Shown: piece by piece, positions 1 to 9,411 of the stretch
Layout: each line of letters begins with the position of its first letter
Numbering within the stretch: position 1 is the stretch's first letter
Source of the DNA: Nostoc punctiforme NIES-2108
Lineage (GTDB): Bacteria; Cyanobacteriota; Cyanobacteriia; Cyanobacteriales; Nostocaceae
Assembly: GCA_003326195.1 (NCBI GenBank)
Contig: LXQE01000152.1
Coordinates: forward strand, 108,784 to 172,783
Length of the DNA stretch: 64,000 bases
Reading direction: 5' to 3'
Translations under genes and position numbers: made by a program
The notes under the pieces: model-generated
Database searches by the model: none
Told to the model about the DNA's origin: nothing
Seen by the model: only the letters and a program-made list of their open reading frames with translations

Positions 1-1029
1 TTGTAGCGACATCTTCAGAGTCGAACAAATCACCTAGCTGTGCTTGGAATGATGCTGAATCTGCATTTTCCCCAAAACTGATAGTTTCTGATAGTTCATC
101 CACAGTATTCTCTGTGGTTTCCATCTGAATATAGGTGGAATCATTTGTGGCAATATCTTCAAACAGCAGTTGCGGATTCTCATCGAAAGAGCCGAACAAA
201 TCATTTAGCTGTGCTTCAGATGATGCTGAATCTGCATTTTCCCCAAAACTGATGGTTTCTGATAGTTCATCCACAGTATTCTCTGTGGTGTCCATCTGAA
301 TATAGGTCAATTCATTTGTAGCGACATCTTCAAACAGCAGTTGCGGATTCTCATCGAAAGAGCCGAATAAATCACTTGGCTGTACTTCAGATGATGCTGA
401 ATCTGCATTTTCCCCAAAACTGATGGTTTCTAATAGTTCATCCACAGTATTCTCTGTGGTGTCCATCTGAATATAGGTCAATTCATTTGTAGCGACATTT
501 TCAAACAGCAGTTGCGGATTCTCATCGAAAGAGCCGAATAAATCACTTGGCTGTACTTCAGATGATGCTGAATCTGCATTTTCCCCAAAACTGATGGTTT
601 CTAATAGTTCATCCACAGTATTCTCTGTGGTGTCCATCTGAATATAGGTCAATTCATTTGTAGCGACATCTTCAGAGCCGAACAAATCATTTAGCTGTGC
701 TTCAGATGATGCTGAATCTGCATTTTCCCCAAAACTGATGGTTTCTGATAGTTCATCCACAGTATTCTCTGTGGTGTCCATCTGAATATAGGTCAATTCA
801 TTTGTAGCGACATCTTCAAACAGCAGTTGCGGATTCTCATCGAAAGAGCCGAATAAATCACTTGGCTGTGCTTCAGATGATGCTGAATCTGAACTTTCCC
901 CAAAACTGATGGTTTCTGATAGTTCATCCACATTATTCTCTGTGGTGTCCATCTGAATATAGGTCAAGTCATTTGTAGTGACATCTTCAAACAGCGGTTG
1001 CGGATTCTCATCGAAAGAGCCTAATAAAT
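1..1029 (-). repeat. In-frame 171-bp tandem repeat inside hmpE
   Basis: The anchor ccacagtattctctgtgg starts at 100, 271, 442, 613 and 757, and a one-base variant starts at 928. Spacings are 171, 171, 171, 144 and 171 bp. Each full unit encodes 57 residues containing FDENPQLLFEDVATNE, IQMDTTENTVDELLETISFG and SSEVQPSDLFGS. The 144-bp unit lacks exactly 27 bp (nine residues, FDENPQLLF), and the partial unit at the window start has the same gap. All length changes keep the frame. Units are nearly identical in DNA, so amplification is recent or the array is homogenised. The array continues beyond base 1. Confidence 0.95.
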
Positions 1030-3529
1030 TAACTTCCAGATCAACAGCAGATATCTCTGGAGTCTGATTAGCAAATTCTGGAACAAAATCTAAAGATTCT
1101 GGTTGTTGCGGTCTGAGACTTTCTTCCCCAGGATGCTGTGCGAACAAAAGCGTTTCACTTGTAGATGTATCGTTGATTGCAGGAGAAATAGTTGAGCTAC
1201 TTGATGTTAATTCATCAAACAAATTATCTCCAGAATCTGATGATAATATTAAATCTGGCTGTTCTTGATTCTGGAAATTAATATCAAAATCTTCTTCTAT
1301 ATCAAAACTGGCTATAGGAGAAGATATGGACTGCTGATTATCAGCAAAAATGTCATCAGCCGCCGCAGTAAACAGACTTTCATCTAACGCCCTTTCCACA
1401 TTCTGCTCAATTAAGGAATCGAATTCGTCCTTTTCTTCTGTGGTTTCCTGATTCCAGAAGTTGCTCAAATCATTTTCTGATTCAGAAAACTCAGGTTCTG
1501 TTACTGGAGGCGTATCAAATAAATCATTGATTTCTAGTTCACTTGTCGATAGTTGTGGCTGTTCTTCCATTTCAGCAAACAGGTTGTCTAAAGACAAGTC
1601 TGTTGGCTGGGATAATTCCATGTAGTCACTAGGAGTAATTTCTTCTACCCAATTTGCATTTTTAGTTTCTAAGAATAAGTTATCAAAATTATTTTGTTGG
1701 TTGGTAGATAGTTCTACACTGGTGAACGGCTCAGTTTCTGGTTGAGTGATTTCGCCTGTTGGCAATAGTTTATCATCTAACCCCAGTGTCAATAAATCTT
1801 CAACTAAACTATTTTCGATAATCTCACCAGGAGTCTGGTTTGTATCACTAGGAATATCAATAAATTCTTGTAAAATTTCGGAAGAGGATGAGTCTAAATT
1901 TATATCAAATTCGTTAATTTCGCTCAACTCTAGAGGCGTAGCAGATGTTTGTTGATTTTGCGGTTCTGAATTATCTTTTTCTAGGAAATGGTCGCCAAAT
2001 AACAGGGATAAATCTTCTGTTGTCGCTGTGGTTGTTGGGTGTAGCGCGTTGCTTATATCTTCATTAAAGGAGAGTAAGTCAGATAAATCGTTATGAATGT
2101 CTTCAGCCTCAGTGCTGCTCAAATCAATTCCAAAATCATCAGTAGTAACAATATCTAAGGTTTCTTCTTGATGCCAGCTTTCATCTAGTTCGGGAGTCTC
2201 ACCGTCAAATAAATCGGCAAGGGTATTTAACTCAGCTATTCCTACTTCTGGCCCACTGGAGTCAAGATTGTTACTGATTGGATGTGCTTCGTCATGTGTG
2301 ATGAAAGTCAGACTAGTATTTCTACTTTCATTTAGTGGTGTTCCTTGTAACTGAAGGGAGGGGAGATCGCCTTTGACGTTGGCGTAGCCAGACGCTCGTG
2401 GACTCGCTAACGCTGCGTGATCGCTGCTATCTTTGTCTAGATTCAGTTCTTCAGTTGTCTGGGCTAACGGCTCGGTGTTACCAGATAGAATTGACTCTGA
2501 TTCTGTGAAAGCCGCAGACTGTTCATCAAACAAACCAGGGGTAACTTCTAATAACTCAAGTTCTGCAAAGCTCAAAAGTGCTTCTAGTTGCTGACTAATT
2601 GTAATTTCGGCTTCTCTACCTTGCAGGACTAATTCTTGAGCTTGTTTGATTTCGGTAATGACAATTTTAGCTAAAGTCAGATAAGTATTTTCGGGATTGC
2701 CGATCGCACTGGCTGCTGCTTGACACAAACCACACCATTTGCACAAATTCCAAGTTTCACCAAGTTTGACTAACTGGTGACAGCATTGCTGGAGGTTTTG
2801 CCGAGTTGAAGATGTTGTAGTTTGCTTAAATAATTGCAACATTTCCCGCAGTGTTTGCAGCACTTGGGCTTGAAACTCGCTCCAGTTATTATTTTCTTTA
2901 GCGGTGACTGGGGATAGCGCAGCGTTAGCGAGTCCGCGAGCGTCTAGTGCCTCTTGGGGTGCTACCGAGTTTGGAGATTCCTGATGGGTGTCTTCTACCA
3001 GATCGGGAATATCTCGCCGCATGAAAATTTCTGTAAGTGTGGAGACATTCTCTATAGAGGTTGTAAGTTCTGTTGCGTCAGAACTGCTGCCTACTCCACT
3101 CTTTGCTTGTTCTACAAGTAGTGCCAGATGCTGATACAGCCATTGAAAGACTGGCTCAGTTTCTGACATCAAAGTATTAGCTGCATCTTCAGAAAGACCA
3201 TAAGGCCCACTCAAATGCTCTAACAGGGATTTTAGGGTATCAGAGACACCAAGAAATAAAGACTCTAGCTTTTGGTCAATCTGAACCGGATTATCTTTGA
3301 GAATTTTGAAACAATCTTCCAGACGGTGGGAGGTATGCTGGATGCTAGTCAATCCAAGCATCGCCGCTCCTCCTTTGATGGAGTGAGCAGCCCGGAAGAC
3401 CTCACTGATCATTTCCGGGTCGTTCAGAGTACCCTCTAAATTCAGCAAGCCTTGCTCAATGGTATTCAGGTGATCCCTGGCTTCTTCGATAAAGTAACCC
3501 AAAATCCGCTGTTGTTGTTCCGGCAGCAT
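1..3529 (-). CDS. hmpE: HmpE, CheA-like hybrid histidine kinase (N-terminal part; runs off window start)
   Basis: Histidine kinase of the chemotaxis-like Hmp system that controls type IV pilus motility in hormogonia. The ATG lies at 3527-3529 and the frame is open for 1176 codons to base 1. Residues 1-110 form an HPt domain with the phospho-acceptor His49 in AHSIKGGAAM. A long, very acidic, low-complexity linker follows, rich in LFDE-like motifs. From about residue 835 it becomes a 57-residue tandem repeat that continues to the window edge. The kinase, CheW-like and receiver domains expected of a CheA hybrid are not in the window. Two in-frame insertions of a dispersed Nostoc repeat are visible at 2363-2424 and 2912-2958. 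It is the last gene of the minus-strand order hmpA-B-C-D-E, as in Nostoc punctiforme, which supports the name more than the visible domains alone. Confidence 0.85.
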   Translation of the reverse strand, partial: MLPEQQQRILGYFIEEARDHLNTIEQGLLNLEGTLNDPEMISEVFRAAHSIKGGAAMLGLTSIQHTSHRLEDCFKILKDNPVQIDQKLESLFLGVSDTLKSLLEHLSGPYGLSEDAANTLMSETEPVFQWLYQHLALLVEQAKSGVGSSSDATELTTSIENVSTLTEIFMRRDIPDLVEDTHQESPNSVAPQEALDARGLANAALSPVTAKENNNWSEFQAQVLQTLREMLQLFKQTTTSSTRQNLQQCCHQLVKLGETWNLCKWCGLCQAAASAIGNPENTYLTLAKIVITEIKQAQELVLQGREAEITISQQLEALLSFAELELLEVTPGLFDEQSAAFTESESILSGNTEPLAQTTEELNLDKDSSDHAALASPRASGYANVKGDLPSLQLQGTPLNESRNTSLTFITHDEAHPISNNLDSSGPEVGIAELNTLADLFDGETPELDESWHQEETLDIVTTDDFGIDLSSTEAEDIHNDLSDLLSFNEDISNALHPTTTATTEDLSLLFGDHFLEKDNSEPQNQQTSATPLELSEINEFDINLDSSSSEILQEFIDIPSDTNQTPGEIIENSLVEDLLTLGLDDKLLPTGEITQPETEPFTSVELSTNQQNNFDNLFLETKNANWVEEITPSDYMELSQPTDLSLDNLFAEMEEQPQLSTSELEINDLFDTPPVTEPEFSESENDLSNFWNQETTEEKDEFDSLIEQNVERALDESLFTAAADDIFADNQQSISSPIASFDIEEDFDINFQNQEQPDLILSSDSGDNLFDELTSSSSTISPAINDTSTSETLLFAQHPGEESLRPQQPESLDFVPEFANQTPEISAVDLEVNLLGSFDENPQPLFEDVTTNDLTYIQMDTTENNVDELSETISFGESSDSASSEAQPSDLFGSFDENPQLLFEDVATNELTYIQMDTTENTVDELSETISFGENADSASSEAQLNDLFGSEDVATNELTYIQMDTTENTVDELLETISFGENADSASSEVQPSDLFGSFDENPQLLFENVATNELTYIQMDTTENTVDELLETISFGENADSASSEVQPSDLFGSFDENPQLLFEDVATNELTYIQMDTTENTVDELSETISFGENADSASSEAQLNDLFGSFDENPQLLFEDIATNDSTYIQMETTENTVDELSETISFGENADSASFQAQLGDLFDSEDVAT
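2363..2424. repeat. Dispersed Nostoc repeat inserted in frame in hmpE, copy 1
   Basis: The core agacgctcgtggactcgc plus a flanking GC-rich palindrome matches, in opposite orientation, the copy at 2912-2958, and partly matches the intergenic copy near 7741-7782. On the hmpE strand it encodes Ala/Ser/Arg-rich peptide (AALASPRASGYANVKGD) unlike the acidic linker around it. Confidence 0.75.
2912..2958. repeat. Dispersed Nostoc repeat inserted in frame in hmpE, copy 2
   Basis: Contains gcgttagcgagtccgcgagc, the reverse complement of the core of the copy at 2363-2424. In HmpE it encodes EALDARGLANAALSPV. The reading frame is kept. Confidence 0.7.
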
Positions 3530-3537
3530 AGTTTTTT

Positions 3538-3598
3538 AGTCAAGAGTCATTAGTCATTAGTTATTAGTCATTAGTCATTGGTCATTGGTCATTAGCAA
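3538..3598. repeat. Heptameric short tandem repeat (gtcatta-type) between hmpD and hmpE
   Basis: Imperfect tandem copies of the heptamer gtcatta/gtcattg fill most of the 98-bp gap between hmpD and hmpE. This is the STRR type of repeat described in heterocystous cyanobacteria. It lies in what would be the hmpE leader, and no clear Shine-Dalgarno sequence remains upstream of the hmpE ATG. Confidence 0.85.
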
Positions 3599-3627
3599 AT
3601 AACAAAGAACAAAGGACAAATGACAAT

Positions 3628-6567
3628 TTATCTGGTTTCCATAGTTTCTACTCGGAAACGTTCAACGGAGGCGATCAAGTCACGGGATACACCTACTAAG
3701 TGTTGTAAGGCACCTGAAACTCGCTGTGCTTCTTGGGAAGTTTCTTGCGCGGTCAGTTCTACTGATTGCATTACATGAGCGACGGCGCGGGAGGTTTCCG
3801 TTTGTTCCACAGTGTCGCTGGTAATGGAGCGCACAAGAATATCAATGCGATTCGCCACTTGAATAATATTTTCGAGCGATCGCTTGGCTTCTTCTGCCAA
3901 TTTTGTCCCTTTAATTACTTGTTGTGTGCCTTCTTCCATCGCGGTCATTACTGAGCCTGTTTCGCTTTGGATTTGCATCACAATTTGTTCAATTTCTTTG
4001 AGGGATTTAGCAGATTTATCTGCTAACTGGCGCACTTCATCTGCAACGATCGCAAACCCGCGTCCAGCTTCTCCGGCTCTTGCCGCCTCAATACTAGCAT
4101 TGAGTGCCAGTAAGTTTGTTCTGGAAGCAATTTGAGAAATCAACGCCACAATTTTAGAAATTTCTTGGGAAGATTCCGCCAACCGCTTCACTTTGCGAGT
4201 GGTTTCGGCAACGGTTTCTCGAATTTCTAAAATCCCTGCTACGGTATTTTCTACTGCTTCTCCACCCTTGATAGCGATCGTACTAGCATCGCGGGCGACG
4301 GTTTCGGCTTCTCGCGCCGCCTCTGCTACCCGATGAATCGAGTCGGTCATCACCTGTACAGAATTCAGCGTTACCGCTAACTCTTCTGCTTGGCGCAAAG
4401 CATCACTAGATAAGGCTCTGGCAAAGGTTTCAGAGTTGGTTGCACCTTTTGTCACATCTTTCGCGGCGACTTTTACCTGTTGAACGATATCCCGCAGATT
4501 TTGAATTGTCAGGTTAAAGGCGTCAGCTACGGCTCCCAGTACGTCGGCTGTCACTTCCGCTTGGACTGTTAAATCGCCTCTAGCAGCTCCTTCCACATCA
4601 TCTAAGAGACGAATCACCTGACGTTGCAGGTTTTCTTTGGCTTCCTCTTGTTCATCGGCTTTGCGTTGGGCTTCACTTGTGGTTGTGAAAATTACCCGCG
4701 CCATTTCATTAAAGCCAGTGGATAAATGCCCCAATTCATCTTCGGAATATACTGTAGCTTGAGCATTCAGATTTCCTTGACGTACAGCCTCAAACTGGGC
4801 TTGGAGGTCATCAGTTGTGCGCCGAATTTGTTTAAGCGCCAGATTCCCCATGAAGCCTGCGGTAGCAAAACCTGCAATCCCTGCTGCTAGTGACATTGCC
4901 CAACCTGTGTTTCTTACTGATTCTCGTTGTTGGGGTGGCGAAAATGTGGTGGCGACAAAGCTAACTGTAGCTACAACCAGCGCTGAGACAATGCCCACAC
5001 TTCCAGCAATTAGCCATTGTTTGCGTTCGATGGAGGCATTTTCTAATGGTGCTAACCATCCCTGCTCGATGCTGACGTTGGGTTCTAGTTTCGAGATATC
5101 TGTTTGGCTAAAGACTGGAACGGCTTCATGGGAACCAGTCATTGAGAATAGTTCCTCTTCGCGATCGGCTGAATTACTTGCAAAAGCCTCCGCTACTTGA
5201 GGGCGTCCAGTGTCACTAGTTGCTGATGGAGCAGAAGGCATTGCTGCATTACCAAAGTTAGAATCTCCTTCGAGCAGGTCAAACCCCGGAATATTGCCTA
5301 AATCGTCAAATTCCTCAAAGTCATCTAAAAATTCGATATTACTCTTAGAATTTTCTCCATTTAGTATAGTGCTTGAGTTTTCATAAGAGTTTAAACCCTC
5401 TGAGCCGAAGGCAGACTCAAATGCTTCCATATCAAAATTTTCATCGTCATCGAAGCTATTTTTACCGATGAATTCACCTGATTTAAACTGCTTTTCTTTC
5501 CGAGGCAAATTACTATTAAAAGATGAGCTATCATTAGGTAAACTCGTCTGAAAATTTGATTCTGCCTCCACTTGTTCTGGTGTTAACCAGTTATGTGATT
5601 CGGTTTCAGAAAAGTTATCTTGACTGCCATATTCCAATTTATTTGTTGTTGGCGAATCATTTCTCAGTTCTTCTGCAACAATCAGTAAAGTTTCGTCTTC
5701 AAAACTAGATTTTTTATATTCTAAATTTCCCATACTCTGCTCTGGAGACTTTGGCTCACTGAACGAATCAGGGAAATTATTCTCGTTATTACCAGTTTGT
5801 GAATTAGAAGATGAAGAGTTATTATTGTCAATAGCTGAATTTCCGTGAGGAGAATTTATCCCATTATCTGAGAATTGACTATTTGCTAATGATTCTTCGG
5901 AAATATCTTCTGAGATACCTTCCTGCCAAAAAGCAGGCAACTCTAATTCTGTGTTCTCCTCCCAGCTTTTATTTGACTCTTCTTCCTGCGATTCTTCATT
6001 CATGGCAAAAGGATCATCACCAAAAGCCATAGAATAATCTGATATTTTTTCTGTTCCAATACTATCTTCTGTGGGCAGATCAAATGGACTTTTTGAAGAT
6101 GTATCTTCAACGCCATTCATACTTTCTTGCTGCTCTACAAAAAAGTTTAAATCAAGGTTATCGCTGTCAAACTCCTCACTAGCACTCAAATTTTCTAATT
6201 CTAGTTCGCTATATGCAAGTACGTCAGATATCTCTGAGGAATTTATTTGTTCTTGACTTTCTGATGTATCAATCTGCCCACCGAATGACTGTAAATATTG
6301 ATTGATATTTTCAATTCCATTATTGGCAAATGCAATAATTTCTTGATCGTTAGTCAAGCCTAACACCTGTTGATATTCTTCTTTTGCTACATCGTACTGC
6401 TGTAAAACATAGTAGATGTGACCCCGCAATAAATGGGTATTGGGGTCATCTGGTAAATTTTGCACCACTTGATCAACTAAAGTGGCCGCAACCTCATAAT
6501 TTCTTTGAACATAGGCGGTCATCGCCTGTTGATATGTTGGCTCGTAATTATCAATACTTGCTGCCAT
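3628..6567 (-). CDS. hmpD: HmpD, PilJ-like methyl-accepting chemotaxis protein
   Basis: Membrane chemoreceptor of the Hmp system, signalling through HmpC (CheW) to HmpE (CheA). Start chosen at 6567 (MAASIDNYEP), because GGAGGAGG sits five bases upstream; an ATG 27 bases further upstream would overlap hmpC. Domain order: a TPR-like N-terminus (about residues 5-85), a roughly 400-residue acidic low-complexity linker, two membrane segments (about 515-540 and 552-578), HAMP (about 580-650), then the MCP coiled-coil signalling domain (about 720-960). The conserved hairpin tip contains NLLALNASIEAARAG and GFAIVADEVRQLA. A TPR and linker ahead of the membrane segments, with no periplasmic sensor domain, is the cyanobacterial HmpD/PilJ layout. 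The acidic linker resembles that of HmpE in composition. Confidence 0.93.
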   Translation of the reverse strand: MAASIDNYEPTYQQAMTAYVQRNYEVAATLVDQVVQNLPDDPNTHLLRGHIYYVLQQYDVAKEEYQQVLGLTNDQEIIAFANNGIENINQYLQSFGGQIDTSESQEQINSSEISDVLAYSELELENLSASEEFDSDNLDLNFFVEQQESMNGVEDTSSKSPFDLPTEDSIGTEKISDYSMAFGDDPFAMNEESQEEESNKSWEENTELELPAFWQEGISEDISEESLANSQFSDNGINSPHGNSAIDNNNSSSSNSQTGNNENNFPDSFSEPKSPEQSMGNLEYKKSSFEDETLLIVAEELRNDSPTTNKLEYGSQDNFSETESHNWLTPEQVEAESNFQTSLPNDSSSFNSNLPRKEKQFKSGEFIGKNSFDDDENFDMEAFESAFGSEGLNSYENSSTILNGENSKSNIEFLDDFEEFDDLGNIPGFDLLEGDSNFGNAAMPSAPSATSDTGRPQVAEAFASNSADREEELFSMTGSHEAVPVFSQTDISKLEPNVSIEQGWLAPLENASIERKQWLIAGSVGIVSALVVATVSFVATTFSPPQQRESVRNTGWAMSLAAGIAGFATAGFMGNLALKQIRRTTDDLQAQFEAVRQGNLNAQATVYSEDELGHLSTGFNEMARVIFTTTSEAQRKADEQEEAKENLQRQVIRLLDDVEGAARGDLTVQAEVTADVLGAVADAFNLTIQNLRDIVQQVKVAAKDVTKGATNSETFARALSSDALRQAEELAVTLNSVQVMTDSIHRVAEAAREAETVARDASTIAIKGGEAVENTVAGILEIRETVAETTRKVKRLAESSQEISKIVALISQIASRTNLLALNASIEAARAGEAGRGFAIVADEVRQLADKSAKSLKEIEQIVMQIQSETGSVMTAMEEGTQQVIKGTKLAEEAKRSLENIIQVANRIDILVRSITSDTVEQTETSRAVAHVMQSVELTAQETSQEAQRVSGALQHLVGVSRDLIASVERFRVETMETR

Positions 6568-6581
6568 TTCCTCCTCCAATT

Positions 6582-7112
6582 TCATCCTGCCCACCTAGCA
6601 CTTCGTACAATTGCCATTTGATCGAGCAGTCGTAGACACTGATTCTTTTTAGCACCTAATGACCACTCTCCACGTAAAAAGGGAGCCATAGTATCTGGAA
6701 CACTAGTTGGTGGCATAAGATTTTGGACATCCAACCAGTCCATACCACCGATTTCCTCTACTGCTAAACCCACTATTGTGTCTTGCTCTTCAATGGCAAT
6801 CACCGAAATTTCAGCTCTATCCGTGTTTAATGCACCTGCTTCCCCCAGAAATTGACCCAAGTCGGCCACCCAAATAACTCGACCTCGTAAATTTAGAGTA
6901 CCCAAAAGTAAAGGAGAAGCATTAGGAATCGGGGTGATTCTATCAGGACTTAGTTCAATTACCTCTCGGATGCCAGTTGCTTGTAGTGCAAACTCCTGAT
7001 GCGAGGGAATGTAAAACCTCAAATGTAACTCACCTTCAGGACTTTCTACTTGTAATTCTGGTCGAAAGTGGTCTTGACCGCTGCCACTTAAAAAGTCCGG
7101 TTTGCTGACCAT
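6582..7112 (-). CDS. hmpC: HmpC, CheW-like coupling protein
   Basis: Adaptor linking the HmpD receptor to the HmpE kinase. 176 residues form a single CheW domain, with FYIPSHQEFALQATGIREVI at the first strands and LLLGTLNLRGRVIWVADLG as the typical CheW core, and a C-terminal extension with no other domain. An AGGATAAGGA-like ribosome site lies just upstream. It starts 14 bases after the hmpB stop and ends 15 bases before the hmpD start chosen here, so it lies in a tight operon. Confidence 0.93.
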   Translation of the reverse strand: MVSKPDFLSGSGQDHFRPELQVESPEGELHLRFYIPSHQEFALQATGIREVIELSPDRITPIPNASPLLLGTLNLRGRVIWVADLGQFLGEAGALNTDRAEISVIAIEEQDTIVGLAVEEIGGMDWLDVQNLMPPTSVPDTMAPFLRGEWSLGAKKNQCLRLLDQMAIVRSARWAG

Positions 7113-7125
7113 GTTGTTTTTATCC

Positions 7126-7491
7126 TTATCCTCGCAGCAGTTGTTTGACTGTTCCTACCAACTCGGTTGGTTGAAACGGTTTGGCTATGTAAGCGTCTGC
7201 ACCCTGCTTCATACCCCAATAGCGATCAAATTCTTCGCCTTTGGAAGAACACATAACCACTGGGACATTTTGGGTTTTTGGATCGGATTTTAACCGCCGA
7301 CAAACTTCGTAGCCGTTCATTCTGGGCATGACAATATCTAATACCACTAAATCTGGAGGTGCTATTTGAATTGCCTCTAACGCTTCTAATCCATCACTAG
7401 CATGGGTAACTGTTAGGCCAGTTGCTTTTAGGAGGTCTGTAATCATCTCCCTTTGCGCTATACTGTCTTCCACAATCAGAACTGTGCTCAT
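7126..7491 (-). CDS. hmpB: HmpB, CheY-type response regulator
   Basis: Single-domain receiver of 121 residues. The acidic pocket is ED at 8-9, the phospho-acceptor Asp52 lies in LVVLDIVMP, Ser82 stands in the switch Thr/Ser region and Lys104 in YIAKPF. It is expected to be phosphorylated by HmpE and to act on the type IV pilus machinery with HmpA, like PilG/PilH in Pseudomonas. It sits between hmpA and hmpC on the same strand, 14 bases from hmpC. The 357-bp gap to hmpA is repeat-rich, so a separate promoter is possible. Confidence 0.94.
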   Translation of the reverse strand: MSTVLIVEDSIAQREMITDLLKATGLTVTHASDGLEALEAIQIAPPDLVVLDIVMPRMNGYEVCRRLKSDPKTQNVPVVMCSSKGEEFDRYWGMKQGADAYIAKPFQPTELVGTVKQLLRG

Positions 7492-7848
7492 AAGTGTCTA
7501 TTTACCTCCTGATTTAGACGTTCCTAATTGGAACATTCCCTGATTCCTCCGCAAGTATTAACTGTATAAATTAATTTTATGTCTTCACTATTTTCCCGGA
7601 GATTGACGTTTCACTCAGTTAACTGACTCTGTGATAACATCTTTTAACTCATCTTTTAGTAGATCAACAAATCTTTGATCTCTTTATATGCCCCATGATG
7701 AGAGGGATGAGGGAGAAATCAATTCAAAATTCAAAATGACGCTCTCTACGAGACGCTAAAAGCGAACGCGGACTCGCTAACAAAATTCAAAATTAAAGAA
7801 CTCCTGCCTCCTGCCTCTTCTCCATGCCCAATGCCCAATGCCCAATTT
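7492..7848. other. hmpA-hmpB intergenic region with dispersed repeats
   Basis: No gene seen. The hmpA-proximal part (about 7720-7848) is made of dispersed repeats: caaaattcaaaat tracts, a copy of the tacgagacgct/ggactcgctaac element, and the tandem ATGCCCA-type tract at about 7823-7845 beside the hmpA stop. The hmpB-proximal part (7492-7690) is AT-rich and could hold an hmpB promoter, but I see no convincing boxes. Confidence 0.7.
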
Positions 7849-9027
7849 TCATTGGTTGTTGATATATTTTTCTACGAGCATCAGTAATTCAGTGTCTGTA
7901 AACGGTTTTGTCAAATAATCTGTTGCCCCGACCATCCTAGCTTTGACTCTATCCATAAACCCATCTTTCCCAGTAAGCATAATAATCGGCGTGAGCCGAA
8001 ATGCTGTTGAATGTCGCAGCATGGCACAAACCTCGTATCCTTCCAATTCCGACATAGCAATGTCGCATAAAATTAAATCCGGTTTGAGTTGAAAAACCAG
8101 ACTCAGTGCCTCTAAAGGATTGGTGAGAGCGATCGCTTCATAACCTTGTGGTTGTAAGATGGAATTTATAGTCTCACCGATGGCGATCGCATCGTCAATA
8201 CATACTATCCGCCCCATCGGTTTTTCTTTCAATTCCCAGCTATCCGTGTGTGTATCTGGGTGATTAGTCTCTGAATATACTAGTTGTAGCCAACTTTGTT
8301 GCACATAAGGGTATATTGCCTTAGCGACTGTCAAAATGTCTCGGTTGAGATGGCGAGCTAGTTGTCGCAAAGATGTTTTACCATCAGCCCAATGTTGTAG
8401 CTTATTCACGGTTGCTTCTGGTAAAGAAGATTGTAGCTGAACTTTGTCAGATAACACTGGCAATTGCTCTGGAGACTGAATGTGTGGATAGAATTGCTTC
8501 CACTGTTGCAGCTGCTTTGTAATTTTTGTCACCAATGGAGCAATCTCATAAGTGTTTAATTGCGGGGCAAGTGCTGCACCCTGATGGAAAATGAAGTTAC
8601 CTTGGCGTAAACTTAGCAAATCAAAGAGAGTTTCATGCACCAAACCGTAAATGATACTACCAGCTATCTTTGGGTTGATAATATTCCGCTCCAAGAGTGC
8701 CCAAAGATAGGCATATTCTGGTGCATCGGTTGGTGGTAGGGAGGCAATTTGTTTGTCGGTGAGTCGCATCTCAACTCGATAATGACGTAAATAATCGCTA
8801 ATTCTGGATAAACTACTCTCGCCTTCTTGGCAATAGATAATTTGTCCATTAAGGAAAAAAACGAACCAAGACTGTTGTTTAGGGCGATAAATGTTTGCTC
8901 CATCTCCACCCAATTTGTTGTTATGGTGAGAGCTATAAGCTTCCACCCATAGTTGCCCAGTTCGCTGTCCCAATTCAATCAATTGCAGGATACTGCAAAT
9001 ATCAATTTCATTTAAATTTCCCTGCAT
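7849..9027 (-). CDS. hmpA: HmpA, PatA-type response regulator (PATAN-REC)
   Basis: First gene of the hmp operon. The 392-residue protein has an N-terminal PATAN/DUF4388-type region (MQGNLNEIDICSILQLIELG, then a GQLWVE strand), a helical middle, and a C-terminal receiver from about residue 270 with MGRIVCIDD, phospho-acceptor Asp322 in LILCDIAM and Lys in YLTKPF. This architecture is shared by PatA, PixG and PilG-like regulators of cyanobacterial phototaxis systems. Together with HmpB it should form the output of HmpE. The ATG is preceded by an AT-rich leader with weak ribosome-site resemblance. Confidence 0.92.
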   Translation of the reverse strand: MQGNLNEIDICSILQLIELGQRTGQLWVEAYSSHHNNKLGGDGANIYRPKQQSWFVFFLNGQIIYCQEGESSLSRISDYLRHYRVEMRLTDKQIASLPPTDAPEYAYLWALLERNIINPKIAGSIIYGLVHETLFDLLSLRQGNFIFHQGAALAPQLNTYEIAPLVTKITKQLQQWKQFYPHIQSPEQLPVLSDKVQLQSSLPEATVNKLQHWADGKTSLRQLARHLNRDILTVAKAIYPYVQQSWLQLVYSETNHPDTHTDSWELKEKPMGRIVCIDDAIAIGETINSILQPQGYEAIALTNPLEALSLVFQLKPDLILCDIAMSELEGYEVCAMLRHSTAFRLTPIIMLTGKDGFMDRVKARMVGATDYLTKPFTDTELLMLVEKYINNQ

Positions 9028-9411
9028 TTAACTAAAAACTACTCCTTAAGTATTGCTGAATTGTGAATCGTGAATTATGACTTATTCTTTAAGTATTGAT
9101 TATGGAGTATTGAAAAGATTTTTACTTTGTTCTGATTGTCATTAGGGAATACATTAAACTATAAACCTTCATCTTTCGTAATACACTTTGACAAAGCTAG
9201 TGTTAACACGGAAGTCATCATCACTGTCATCAGTACAGAATATAAAGGCGCGATCAGATCGCTTGTATAAGTATCAAGACGTAACATCTTGCGTCTATAG
9301 TTTTGTCTGTCTTGTTCTGCTAAACCAAGGTTTAGTGAGACAAGTTAACAGAATTATTTAAGGTATATCTCAAAACACGAACTTTAAGTGCATCAATAAA
9401 GGACTAACGGT
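9028..9411. promoter_or_regulatory. Divergent hmpA/hmpF intergenic region
   Basis: 384 bp separate the divergent hmpA and hmpF starts and must hold both promoters. No RNA gene or ORF is visible. AAGGA about eight bases upstream of the hmpF GTG fits a ribosome site. Promoter boxes cannot be assigned with confidence from sequence alone. Confidence 0.55.

Noticed and set aside
1..1029. CRISPR array suggested by regular repeats
   Set aside because: Units are 171 bp, have no spacers, and are in frame within hmpE.
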